Source: CAZHRJ01 sp964534765 (GTDB taxonomy: Bacteria; Lindowbacteria; 2-12-FULL-62-27). Taken from it: DNA of 17,270 nucleotides. Below are positions 10,919-16,500 of this stretch, piece after piece. Position numbers and translations under genes: made by a program. The notes under the pieces are model-generated. The model had not been told where the DNA came from. It did no database searches and was given only the letters and a program-made list of their open reading frames with translations. Position 1 is the first letter of the stretch. The number at the start of each line of letters is the position of its first letter. The DNA lies in NCBI GenBank assembly GCA_964534765.1, contig CAZHRJ010000060.1, positions 1 to 17,270 on the forward strand. The letters are read 5' to 3'.

Positions 10919-11041
10919 AAGACTTTAGCCAAATGAGGCCGTTCGACATTCTCTTCGTCATTCCCAGCGGGAATCCAGAACCTCCTTCTGGACCCCGCTT
11001 TCGCGGGGGTGACGAGAATTGCTTCAGTCGGCTAAAGTCTT
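10919..11041. repeat. Paired inverted REP-like units (BIME-like) inside a 12-bp inverted repeat
   Basis: The outer arms AAGACTTTAGCC (10919-10930) and GGCTAAAGTCTT (11030-11041) are perfect inverted copies. Inside lie two head-to-head versions of the common intergenic repeat of the CGTCATTCCC...GGGAATCCAG type. The forward unit (about 10955-10980) has TCGTCATTCCC, then GCGGGAATCCAGAA. The reverse unit (about 10986-11015) has TTCTGGACCCCGC, TTTC, then GCGGGGGTGACGA. The central TCCAGAA/TTCTGGA arms pair with each other, so the whole 123 bp can fold into one long hairpin. It could be a BIME-like REP pair or a MITE; no clear target-site duplication flanks it. Read on the minus strand it gives a spurious peptide, a usual artefact of this repeat class. 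Confidence 0.75.
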
Positions 11042-11509
11042 GCCATTTTTTTTCATTTTTGTGTTGACTTGCCCCCACTTCGATGGGACACTCACGTCGA
11101 TAGACCTGAGGCCTGTGCAAGAGGGATTCGGGTACAGTGTTATTGACTTATGTATGCGTTCAGGGAACAGGGGTGGCCGCAGGAAAATCAGATCACGCCT
11201 TCGCGACTTCAAGCAGCGCCTAAAAGTCGTTCGCAACTCGTCTCAACCCAACCTCGCATTGTGATCTTCAGCACATACACAAATATCGGCGGCATCCCCA
11301 GTGTTTTTCAGCCCCGCTTCGCGGGCTTAGGTGCGCGGGTGGGCCGGCCGATGAGTAATAGAGCCGCAATGACAACTAATTCAGTAAGCCAAGCACTGAC
11401 CCCATCCTTACCCAAAGTCAATCTGTCTCACGCCGCTCCCGTTTCGGCATGTTTTTCCCTCGCCACGTTTCTACCGCTCGGCAGATTTCTCCTTTCGATC
11501 GAGCGTCAG

Positions 11510-11751
11510 GTGAGTAAACCGATCCGGGAAGTGGAGATCAGGACTGCCGAAGGAATAACAGCGTCCGTTGACGCCGTGCTGGACAGCGGTTCGTTTTATT
11601 CGGTCAGACGGGAGTCTTACCCCAGCGGCGTGAACGTCCTGAAACTCAAACACCGGAAAATGTTCGGCACGGCCCGAAAGGGCGGAAAATTGCCGGTCAC
11701 CGCGCCGGTCGCGACATGAACGACCCCGACATCCAGGCGGTGCAGCGTTGA
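11510..11751 (+). pseudogene. Remnant of a small retropepsin-like (clan AA) aspartic protease gene
   Basis: From a possible GTG at 11510 the frame reads MSKPIREVEIRTAEG, then VDAVLDSGSFYSV, where D-S-G fits the catalytic D-(T/S)-G motif of clan AA aspartic proteases, then VNVLKLKHRKMFGTARKGG. It stops at TGA 11717-11719 after only about 69 codons, shorter than the usual 110-130 residues. In the next frame, from about 11701 to TGA 11749-11751, lies a coding-like tail GRDMNDPDIQAVQR with the G/C-ending codons of this genome. From memory a DM.DP(D/E)I-type ending is seen in such small proteases. The simplest reading is an internal deletion with a frame change that joined the catalytic N-terminal half to the last residues. 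The original start is uncertain, because the same frame is open far upstream. The family call rests on one motif and on memory. Confidence 0.4.
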
Positions 11752-11759
11752 ACTCTCAG

Positions 11760-11802
11760 TCCGTGGCCCGGAATAAGTCAATATGTCAAGGACTGGCACT
11801 GT
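11760..11802 (+). repeat. Short dispersed repeat, family 1, copy a
   Basis: This 43-bp segment matches 13515-13557 without gaps at 38 of 43 positions. The shared core is AATAAGTC, then GTCAAGGACTGGC. In this copy CAGTCC (11758-11763) and GGACTG (11790-11795) form a 6-bp inverted pair, as in REP-like elements. It sits just downstream of the toxin gene stop, while the second copy overlaps the start of the giant gene at 13518. Sequences with an AAGTCAAGGACTGGCAC-like core are, to my memory, repeated between genes in several uncultured lineages, but I cannot verify that here. Confidence 0.65.
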
Positions 11803-11834
11803 CGGCCCCCACCGTCAGCCCCGTTAGCCCAACG

Positions 11835-12212
11835 TCAGTACGGCTGAATGACTTTGATGTCCTCCATCGGATAATGCCGCTTGTTGGCTGTAAGCAGATC
11901 CAGCGAATGGGATTTGGCGGTGCCGGCGATAAGGGAGTCGAAGAGTACGACGCCGTGGGAGTTGTGAAATTGGCGGAAATAGGCCGAGGAAATGTCGGTG
12001 ATTTCCGATGTCACCGGAAGCCACTCAAACTGGCTCAGAAATTCCAGCGTGCGCTTCCGCTCGTTTGGCCGCATGCCGTTCAGTACTTCCGCGCGGCAGA
12101 TCACGGAGCCGGCAAGCGTCTCCTTCGAAAACACCAGGTCTTTCACAAGTTGAACCGCCGCGGACCGGTCGTGAAGATGATCGATCAGGATGTTGCTGTC
12201 AAGGAGAGGCAT
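11835..12212 (-). CDS. vapC: VapC-family PIN-domain toxin (endoribonuclease)
   Basis: The 125-residue protein has the length and motif order of VapC toxins, single PIN-domain RNases that need Mg2+/Mn2+ and cleave tRNA or rRNA to arrest translation. Visible motifs are the N-terminal LLDSNILID with D5, ICRAEVLNG with E42, VVLFDSLIAGTA with D92, and LLTANKRHY near the end, the usual T.N..(H)(F/Y) variant at the fourth site. The acidic residues expected for the metal site are therefore present and the gene looks intact. The ATG (complement of CAT at 12210-12212) follows the antitoxin stop by 3 bp, so the two are surely cotranscribed and probably translationally coupled. The stop lies about 30 bp from a short dispersed repeat (11760-11802). 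No terminator hairpin is obvious downstream. Confidence 0.92.
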   Translation of the reverse strand: MPLLDSNILIDHLHDRSAAVQLVKDLVFSKETLAGSVICRAEVLNGMRPNERKRTLEFLSQFEWLPVTSEITDISSAYFRQFHNSHGVVLFDSLIAGTAKSHSLDLLTANKRHYPMEDIKVIQPY

Positions 12213-12215
12213 TCG

Positions 12216-12446
12216 TCAATCTTTGCGGGGTCGTCTCATGCGGGTCTGGTATTCGTCGCCTGTCAAGTCTCTGTCTTTCCAAAGACCCGCCGCCTGCTCG
12301 AGAATCTTCCACCGATCTGCCGGCGTCTTCGCGATCTGTTGAATTCTCTCATCCACGGCGGCTCGGACAAACTCAGCCAGACCGGCGCCAGAATCTCGAA
12401 TCTGCTTTCTCTGCTCCTCAGTCAAATAAACCTGCGTCCGAATCAT
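12216..12446 (-). CDS. vapB: Ribbon-helix-helix antitoxin of the VapBC pair
   Basis: This 76-residue protein starts with a CopG-type ribbon-helix-helix: a beta strand MIRTQVYLTEEQRKQI, then helices around AGLAEFVRAAVDERIQ (residues about 21-37). The C-terminal half (about 42-76, with LWKDRDLTGDEY) is polar and probably disordered; it would wrap and inhibit the toxin. It is expected to bind DNA as a dimer, repress its own promoter, and be degraded under stress to release VapC. The start is fixed by a strong AAAGGAGG (complement of 12454-12461) 7 bp before the ATG. The stop (TGA, complement of 12216-12218) is followed by the toxin ATG after 3 bp. The symbol vapB is used for position and partner; the fold is RHH rather than AbrB-like. 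Confidence 0.88.
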   Translation of the reverse strand: MIRTQVYLTEEQRKQIRDSGAGLAEFVRAAVDERIQQIAKTPADRWKILEQAAGLWKDRDLTGDEYQTRMRRPRKD

Positions 12447-12453
12447 CTGTCCG

Positions 12454-12461
12454 CCTCCTTT
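12454..12461 (-). promoter_or_regulatory. Ribosome binding site of the antitoxin gene
   Basis: On the minus strand AAAGGAGG lies 7 bases before the antitoxin ATG, a near-perfect anti-16S match. It fixes the antitoxin start. It is much stronger than any signal before the toxin ATG, as expected for antitoxin excess. Confidence 0.85.
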
Positions 12462-12479
12462 GAATCTGGAACAGGGACG

Positions 12480-12520
12480 TACTGTGTAGGCCGAAGCTGT
12501 ATACATCCAAATTATACAGT
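12480..12520. promoter_or_regulatory. Probable autoregulatory operator of the toxin-antitoxin operon
   Basis: CTGTATA (12497-12503) and TATACAG (12513-12519) are perfect inverted arms separated by 9 bp; the second arm overlaps the -10 hexamer. A third, imperfect half-site TACTGTGTA lies at 12480-12488 in the orientation of the first arm, downstream of the promoter. Such an arrangement suits cooperative binding of ribbon-helix-helix dimers or the toxin-antitoxin complex. The role is inferred from position and symmetry. Confidence 0.7.
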
Positions 12521-12538
12521 AGTTGCGGGGTTTGTCAA
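12511..12538 (-). promoter_or_regulatory. Consensus sigma-70 promoter of the toxin-antitoxin operon
   Basis: Read on the minus strand, TTGACA (complement of 12533-12538) and TATAAT (complement of 12511-12516) are both exact consensus hexamers separated by 16 bp. Transcription should start near 12504, giving a leader of roughly 58 bases before the antitoxin ATG. Confidence 0.85.
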
Positions 12539-12594
12539 TGCTTAACCAGAAGGCGCTCCCCTCATCCCTCAGACCGGCCCCTGCAAACGGAAAC

Positions 12595-12620
12595 AACTTC
12601 AATAACTTAGGGGCTGGCAC
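12595..12620 (+). repeat. Short dispersed repeat, family 2, copy a
   Basis: 26 bp beginning AACTTCAATAACTTAGG and ending GGCTGGCAC. It is identical to 13440-13465 and differs at one base from 13308-13333. It lies 24 bp before the coiled-coil gene start, in the divergent intergenic region (12447-12644), and is followed by an imperfect 9-bp tandem (AGGTTCACG, AGGTTCATT, 12622-12639). Confidence 0.8.
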
Positions 12621-12644
12621 TAGGTTCACGAGGTTCATTTCCAT

Positions 12645-13278
12645 ATGAAGCGAAAAACAGTTAGACCCCAACGCAATAGCAAGGAAGGGCAAGAACCGGC
12701 GACAAAGGCTGACGTGGATGCCGTCCGGTCTGAAGTAAATGCTGTCCGGTCTGACGTGAATGCCGTCCGGTCTGAAGTGGATGCCGTCCGGTCTGAAGTG
12801 GATGCTGTCCGGTCTGAAATGGCGACCAAGGCCGATTTGATCGCCATCCGGTCCGAAATGGCGACCAAGGNNNNNNNNNNNNNNNNNNNNNNNNNNNNNN
12901 NNNNNNNNNNNNNNNNNNNNNNNNNNNNNNNNNNNNNNNNNNNNNNNNNNNNNNNNNNNNNNNNNNNNNNTCCGGTCCGAAATGGCGACCAAGGCCGATT
13001 TGATCGCCATCCGGTCCGAAATGGCGACCAACATGGCTCTCATGAACTCCAGGCTCGAATTCAAGATCGAAGACAGCACCAAGACCGCCAAACAGGAAAT
13101 GATCGAGCACATTGACAAATTCGTCAACCACGTCGACGCCGTGTTCGTGGAAATCAAAACATTCCGCGAAGAACAGGCGGCCATCGCCCACAACTCCAAC
13201 GAACACGCCGACCGGCTTGACGACCACGACAAACGCATCGGCAAACTCGAAACCAGGGTTGGCGGGAGGGCGGGATGA
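12645..13278 (+). CDS. Coiled-coil repeat protein of unknown function, interrupted by an assembly gap
   Basis: The ATG at 12645 opens a Lys/Arg-rich start (MKRKTVRPQRNSKEG) and then an extended coiled coil. Five copies of a seven-residue unit VDAVRSE (Val at the a and d positions) are followed by a thirteen-residue unit MATKADLIAIRSE, which continues into and out of the N run. After the gap the frame resumes at 12970 (IRSEMATKADL...), then NMALMNSRLEFKIEDSTKTAKQEMIEHIDKF in two parts, FVEIKTFREEQ, and a final helix DRLDDHDKRIGKLETR, ending at TGA 13276-13278. The frame differs by one position across the 100 N because the gap length is a placeholder. Sequences with ATKADL..(I/V)R repeats resemble DUF1640/CCDC90-like and phage-type coiled-coil proteins; the function is unknown. 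There is no signal peptide, so it is likely cytoplasmic. A weak CGAGG precedes the ATG by about 10 bp. Its stop overlaps an ATG at 13275 (ATGA). Confidence 0.75.
12714..12818 (+). repeat. Five 21-bp tandem units encoding heptads
   Basis: Units start at 12714, 12735, 12756, 12777 and 12798. Each is GT(G/A)(G/A)ATGC(C/T)GTCCGG followed by TCTGA(A/C), encoding V(D/N)AVRS(E/D). Near-identity at silent positions points to recent expansion by slippage or recombination. Confidence 0.92.
12819..13020 (+). repeat. 39-bp tandem units flanking and presumably filling the gap
   Basis: Complete units ATGGCGACCAAGGCCGATTT... ending in CGGTCCGAA lie at 12819-12857 and 12982-13020 and are identical. A unit begins at 12858 and runs into the N run, and the end of a unit (TCCGGTCCGAA) emerges at 12971. 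The array breaks after 13020, where ATGGCGACC continues into AACATGGCT. Confidence 0.9.
12871..12970. other. Scaffold gap of exactly 100 N
   Basis: Exactly 100 N with the same 39-bp repeat on both sides: an assembly placeholder where reads could not resolve the array, not real sequence of that length. Confidence 0.97.
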
Positions 13279-13307
13279 CCGGCAGGACGAGCGGACTCCC
13301 GGACCAA

Positions 13308-13333
13308 AACTTCAATAACTTAGGGGCTGGTAC
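13308..13333 (+). repeat. Short dispersed repeat, family 2, copy b
   Basis: It matches 12595-12620 at 25 of 26 positions (ending GGCTGGTAC in place of GGCTGGCAC). It is followed at once by two exact ACCGTATCT units (13332-13349). It lies in the stretch between the end of the coiled-coil gene and the signal peptide of the next giant gene. Confidence 0.8.
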
Positions 13334-13439
13334 CGTATCTACCGTATCTACCGCGGTGTCGGTTACTAAGTTTCCCGCCGCCCCGGGCGCCGTGCAGACT
13401 GGTGACTCGTTGGCGTATCCCGAATCCAGAGCCGGAAAT

Positions 13440-13465
13440 AACTTCAATAACTTAGGGGCTGGCAC
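13440..13465 (+). repeat. Short dispersed repeat, family 2, copy c
   Basis: Identical over 26 bp to 12595-12620. Its last bases are the first bases of a 12-bp microsatellite (13463-13507). Confidence 0.82.
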
Positions 13466-13507
13466 CTCATCTGCCACCTCATCTGCCACCTCATCTGCCT
13501 CATCTGC
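13463..13507 (+). repeat. 12-bp microsatellite
   Basis: Three exact tandem copies of CACCTCATCTGC (13463-13498), then a shortened CTCATCTGC (13499-13507). In the frame of the downstream giant gene it encodes a Ser/Ala/Thr-rich stretch (TSSATSSATSSASSAS), and unit changes would keep the frame. Confidence 0.88.
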
Positions 13508-13514
13508 CTCCGAA

Positions 13515-13557
13515 TCCGTGGCCCCAAATAAGTCGATAAGTCAAGGACTGGCGCTGT
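13515..13557 (+). repeat. Short dispersed repeat, family 1, copy b
   Basis: It matches 11760-11802 at 38 of 43 positions with no gaps. It covers the probable GTG start (13518) and the first 13 codons of the second giant gene. In the equivalent frame copy a encodes VARNKSICQGLALS and this copy VAPNKSISQGLALY, so the repeat either carries, or has been recruited as, the front of a signal peptide. Confidence 0.7.
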
Positions 13558-16500
13558 ATGCCATACTAGCTGCCGGCTTCTGGCTCCTGGCTTCCCAAAG
13601 TGCGGACGCGGCTGCCTGGTACGTCAACGATGCCACCTACGACGCCCAGGACTCCTTTACGGCCGCTGTAGGCAGCGATGCCAATTCCGGTGCAAGCCCC
13701 AGCGCGCCGTATCTGACAATCATGAAAGCTATTCGTTCGTCCTTACCCAACGACACCATCTACGTCGACGCCGGCGTGTTTGGCGAAACCGTCGTCATTG
13801 ACACCGAAAAAATCAGCCTCGTCGGCGCCGACTCCCGCACGACCGTCATCAATCCGCCGGGGTTTATGACGACCGCGGGGCTGGTCGCAATCACAATCAA
13901 AAATTGCACTAACGTCCTCGTCAAGAATATAGGCATCACCGACGCCTATGACGGCATCAAGATCTCGAACGCCGATTCCTGCACCATCACGTCCGACAGC
14001 TTTTCCGGACTCGGAGATATCGCCATCGCCGGGGTGGTCGCGGCGTACAATACGTTCTCCAACAACATCCTTTTCAACGGCAACTCCGGGTACGGCATCT
14101 CCGTCGACTCCTATTCGAACACCATCGAGAACAACACCATCGACTCATGGTCTTACGGAATGCTCGTCTCCTCCGAATCCAACACCATCCGCGGCAACAC
14201 CGTCAAAAACAACGTCAACATCGGCATCTACCTCAACGTTACCGCCGCCAATAACAATCTCATCGAATCCAACACCGTCACCGGAAACGGCACATCCGGC
14301 ATCTACATCGACGGCGGCGCCACCAACACCAATAACCGCGTCTACTTCAACATCGTTAAAAGCAACCTGAGCGACGGCATCTATCTGAACACGCAGGCCA
14401 ACGTCGCCAAGGGAAACTACGTTCAGAGCAACACCCTCGCCGGAATTAAAATCAATGCCGCATCCAATATCGTGCTCGGCAACGACATCTCCAATAACGA
14501 CAGCGGCGTCCTGATAGCCGGAGCGTCCAGCCAGGTCGTCCAGAGAAACAATCTCTACGGCAATACCACCAATAACTTCGCCAACGCGGCCTCCTACACC
14601 CAGACCTACACTGGGAACTGGTACGGGTCCGCCGATTCGTTCGCGGTCAAAAATAAAATCAGCGACGTTTTCACCAGCAATGACTACGACCCCTGGCGGC
14701 TGGGCAGAGTCGATACCGGCATCAACGCCGACACCACCGCGCCCAAGGGTCCGGACTCGGTGGCTGTCATCGGCGGCAGCCCAAGCGACACGTCGATCAT
14801 CCTCGAATGGACCCAGGTCACCACCAACGAGGACGGATCCGCCGGGCCCGGCGTCTCCGGATACCGGGTCTACCGCAGCCTCCTCACCGACACCTCGCTT
14901 TGGACCAAAATCGGCCAGACATCGGGCGCGTCGTCCATCCGGTTCCAGGACACCGGCGTCGTCCCCGGCGTCGTCTACTTCTACCGCCTCACCACCTTTG
15001 ACACCGCCACCTACGAAAACGAGAGCTTCTACTCCGACAGCCGGCCGACCGATTCGGCCATGTTCTCCTCTCGCAAGGCCTGGTACGTCAACGACACGGC
15101 GACCACCGGCGACAGTTTCACCTCCGCCGTCGGCAGCGATGACACCGCCACCGGCAAGGGATCGCCCGAGTCGCCGTTTAAGACGGTCAAACAGGCCTTG
15201 AAATTCGTCACGGCCCACGACACCGTATTCGTCGACGCCGGCACTCACTACGAAACCGTCGTCATCACCGTCGACCATATCGCGCTCGTCGGCAAGGATT
15301 CCAACGCCACCGTCATCAATCCGCCCGGCGACAGCGGCGTCTCCGGCCTCTACGGGATTTTCGCCGATACGCAGGTGGGCATCCTCATCAAGGACATCGG
15401 CGTCACCGGCGCCTATGAGGGAATCCGGTTCGACAATGTCGATTCGTCCATCATCCGCGGCGACAGCGTTTGTTCCAACGGATACAACGGCATCAATCTC
15501 CAGAACGGCTCTGAAACCAACCTGATCATCGCCAATACCGTCTCCTACAATGTCCAGGATAACATCATCCTCAATACCTCCAGCAACGACACGGTCAGCG
15601 ACAACATCGCCAATAACTCCCGCGCGGCAACCGGAATTTATCTGCTCTCCAGTCTCAAAATCGCCGTCCTCGCCAATACCGCCAACTCCAACGCAGCCCA
15701 CGGCATTCATCTGCTGTCCACGTCCGACAACAACACCATTACCGACAACACCGCCAATTCCAATGTCTCAGACGGTATCCGGGTGTCCAGCAGTTCCACC
15801 AACAAGATCGTCGGCAACCGGACGGTTTCCAATACCGAAAACGGAATCATGATCAACTCCACTTCGCCCAACAACGTCGTCAGACGCAATGTCTCCTCAT
15901 CCAACGGCCACGCCGGCGTCCGGCTCGATTACGCCAACTCCAATGTCGTGGCCCAAAACGATCTGACCGGCAATGACACCGGAATTTTCATCACCGGCGC
16001 CACCAACTCCTGTCTCGTCACGCGCAACAATATCACCTCGTCGACCATCAATAACTACGCCAATACCTCCGGCAACGGCCAGGTCGTCTCCCGCAACTGG
16101 TGGGGGTCGACCGACTCGGTGACCGTCAAAGCCAAATTCAGCGGCGCCGCGGCCGATTCCTACATCCCCTACCGGCTCGGCGTTGTCGATACCGCATCCG
16201 GCGCCGATACCGTCGCGCCCAAATCTCCCGACACCTTCGCGGTCGTCAGCGGCGGCCCAAGCGACACGTCCATCATCCTCCAGTGGCAGCCGGCCTCGGC
16301 CAACGAGGACACCGACGGATCGTCCACGGCGCTCGGCGGGTACCGGATCTATCGGTGCATCGTCAAGGACACGTCATCCTGGGTCAAAATCGCCCAGACC
16401 GCGTCCTCCGTCAACCGCTTCCAGGACACCGACGTATCGCTGGCGACAACCTACTACTACCGCGTCACCGTGTATGACACCGCCGCCGTCGAAAACGAGA

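Larger units (their letters stand above)
10726..11509. other. Gene-poor intergenic stretch with repeat elements
   Basis: No reading frame here has both a plausible start and coding-like composition. The contents are a 20-bp-period direct repeat (10839-10874), a REP-like inverted element (10919-11041), and otherwise AT-richer, unstructured sequence, including a T-rich run just after the element (about 11044-11060) and a short CCCGC-TTC-GCGGG hairpin at 11313-11325. A small frame at 10832 (ATGACTTCATTC..., about 36 codons) follows an AGGAG sequence but is translated almost wholly from the repeats, so I do not call it. Confidence 0.6.
13279..13517 (+). other. Repeat mosaic upstream of the second giant gene, possibly translated
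   Basis: This stretch holds two family-2 repeats, a 9-bp tandem, a 12-bp microsatellite and about 85 bp of GC-rich sequence between them. It has no stop codon in the frame of the giant gene, so with the ATG at 13275 it would encode an 81-residue Ser/Thr/Ala/Gly-rich extension containing NFNNLGAGT twice. I see no clear promoter for the giant gene within it. Confidence 0.55.

Noticed and set aside
10848..11120. Minus-strand frame of 90 codons with a PPRKRGPEGGSGFP-like peptide
   Set aside because: It is translated from the REP-like inverted repeat; this peptide type is a known annotation artefact of such repeats.
11313..11325. CCCGC-TTC-GCGGG hairpin as a terminator
   Set aside because: A 5-bp stem with no T tract on either strand and no gene ending nearby.
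11150..11509. Upstream part of the frame that ends in the aspartic-protease-like segment
   Set aside because: It is open but with no recognisable domain, mixed codon use and no ribosome site; probably non-coding before about 11510.
11748..12545. Plus-strand frame of 265 codons across the toxin-antitoxin genes
   Set aside because: It is antisense to vapC and vapB, which have full motifs, a ribosome site and a promoter on the minus strand.
12714..13020. Regular tandem repeats as a possible CRISPR array
   Set aside because: The units are contiguous without unique spacers, are in frame, and encode coiled-coil heptads.
12447..13307. Upstream extension of the antitoxin frame on the minus strand through the gap
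   Set aside because: It is antisense to the coiled-coil gene. The antitoxin start at 12446 has a strong ribosome site and a promoter lies just upstream.
14145..15710. Long open frame on the minus strand (521 codons) opposite the second giant gene
   Set aside because: It is the antisense shadow of the Asp/Asn/Val-rich helix coding. Its translation is low-complexity V/D/G with no motif, and the plus frame has clear domains.
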